DNA of 6,784 bases from Bacillota bacterium (GTDB lineage Bacteria > Bacillota > Clostridia > Oscillospirales > CAG-272). The stretch spans positions 1-6,784 of the forward strand of contig JAJQHI010000111.1 in NCBI GenBank assembly GCA_021199825.1. Reading direction: 5' to 3'. This document shows, piece by piece, positions 5,870 to 6,784 of this stretch (its first letter is position 1; each line of letters starts with the position of its first letter). A program made the position numbers and the translations under genes. Below the pieces are notes generated by a model. That model made no database searches, was not told where the DNA came from, and saw only the letters and a list, made by a program, of their open reading frames with translations.

Positions 5870-6784
5870 CTATGACAGGCTCGCGAGCTTTTCAAGCGAT
5901 TTCTCGATTGATTTGCTTATCGACTTGCTGAGTGATGCATAAAGCGTAGCGGGGCTTGCGCCTGAAGTAGCGAGCTTGGAGTAAGCTGAACCCCAGTTGA
6001 AGAATACGCCGAGGTCGTAGCAGCGGTACTCGAAGATTATATCGAGCATGTCTGCCGAACGCTCATCACGTGAGAAACGTGACTGAAGCTGTACTTCGTA
6101 GTAAGCGGGCGTAAGATAAACCTGACCGTAGTAAGCGAGAGCCTCGGTTACCATTCCGACAAAATCGGTGTCGTTATGTGTATACTCAACCGTCATAACG
6201 CAGGACGAAACTGCAACGTATGAGTAGTAACGGTCGATGTCTGACGAATACTTAGGATAAGGCAGGATACCGAAGTCGTACTCGTTCTCACGATAATCCA
6301 TAGCGAACGCGATAACCTCTGTTCCGAAGAGCGTCTGTCCCTGCTTGAGAGCCGTGGAGATGAAGGCTATATCGCTGGGCGATACAACTTCATCGTTGTC
6401 CATGAGCTCCTGGATCTGTGTGTAAACCTCAACGAATTCATCCGTTCCCCATGAAACCACCGGGTAGCCTGTTGAGTCAAGTGTTATGAGCTTGAGCCCT
6501 GCTGATTCCCAGCTTGCGGGGTAGTTCTCGCCGTGTGTGCACAGACCGTAAATGTCGCCTGAGTCACGCGTTCCGTTTCCGTTTGAGTCGTAGTCGGCAG
6601 CGTCAGCCATCTGCATCATCTTATCCCATGTCCACTGGTTGTTTTCAACGAGATCGTAGGGATCCTCAAGTCCGTGGCTTTCGATAAGGTCAGTCAGGAA
6701 GTAAACAACCCAAATGCACTCCTTATCGGAAACAGCGATGTCGCCCGATACCATGTAGTGGTCACCGTTGAGGGCGAGCTGCTC
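5870..6784 (-). CDS. Extracellular solute-binding protein, paralog 3 (5' truncated at window edge)
   Basis: The reading frame runs off the right end of the window. 304 C-terminal residues are visible, and alignment to the paralogs suggests about 180 N-terminal residues (signal, linker, first part of the domain) lie outside. The visible part starts EQLALNGDHYMVSGDIAVSD, equivalent to residue 180 of paralog 1, so the internal ATG at 6752-6754 is not the true start. Shared landmarks: SDKECIWVVYFL, WTWDKMM, a calcium-loop-like DSNGNGTRDSGD (visible residues 66-77), HGENYPASWESAGLKL, YDFGILPYPKYSSD, VAVSSCVMTVE, LTPAYYEVQLQSRFSRDERSADMLDIIFE. It is more diverged than the other two are from each other, and its C-terminus is KLASLS rather than KLGIYS. 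It stops at TAG (5870-5872) and is followed by its own hairpin. Membrane anchoring by a lipid is inferred from the paralogs, not seen. Confidence 0.87.
   Translation of the reverse strand, partial: EQLALNGDHYMVSGDIAVSDKECIWVVYFLTDLIESHGLEDPYDLVENNQWTWDKMMQMADAADYDSNGNGTRDSGDIYGLCTHGENYPASWESAGLKLITLDSTGYPVVSWGTDEFVEVYTQIQELMDNDEVVSPSDIAFISTALKQGQTLFGTEVIAFAMDYRENEYDFGILPYPKYSSDIDRYYSYVAVSSCVMTVEYTHNDTDFVGMVTEALAYYGQVYLTPAYYEVQLQSRFSRDERSADMLDIIFEYRCYDLGVFFNWGSAYSKLATSGASPATLYASLSKSISKSIEKSLEKLASLS

Noticed and set aside
6752..6754. ATG as the start of the third binding protein
   Set aside because: The frame stays open to the window edge and the ten residues before it (EQLALNGDHY) align with the other two paralogs, so the gene starts outside.

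Overview
The window looks like chromosomal DNA from a gut or rumen type Clostridia (Firmicutes; an Oscillospirales/Ruminococcaceae-like source is my best guess). The grounds are strong GGAGG-type ribosome binding sites, a Gram-positive style rplM-rpsI pair with its own consensus promoter, a Sir2 variant that I associate with Clostridia, and a row of closely related lipoprotein solute-binding proteins. Taxonomy is inferred from gene style only.

Left part (1-1399, + strand): the 3' end of a zinc-binding Sir2-family NAD-dependent deacylase/ADP-ribosyltransferase-like protein overlaps by 11 bases the start of a cytoplasmic five-bladed beta-propeller glycosidase of the GH43/GH32-like type. A strong hairpin at 1415-1455 ends this unit. 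It also serves as terminator for the convergent ribosomal protein operon.

Middle part (1466-2680, mostly - strand): rplM (L13) and rpsI (S9) form a two-gene operon. It is driven by a textbook sigma-A promoter (TTGACA-17-TATAAT) with A/T tracts just upstream, and has a short structured leader that may be an L13 autoregulatory leader. Beyond it lies about 280 bases without a convincing gene: AT-rich direct repeats, a possible coding remnant, and the terminator of the next operon.

Right part (2626-6784, - strand): three paralogous extracellular solute-binding lipoproteins in a row. In transcription order these are a 5'-truncated copy at the window edge, a 237-base gap with a long hairpin and a likely new promoter, then two full-length copies 45 bases apart, ending in a strong rho-independent terminator at 2626-2660. 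No permease or ATPase gene lies among them or directly downstream. All three carry an EF-hand/dockerin-like DxNxNGxRDxxD loop. The array, with divergence in some candidate pocket segments, is the most interesting content. I see no clearly novel defence system, mobile element or CRISPR array.
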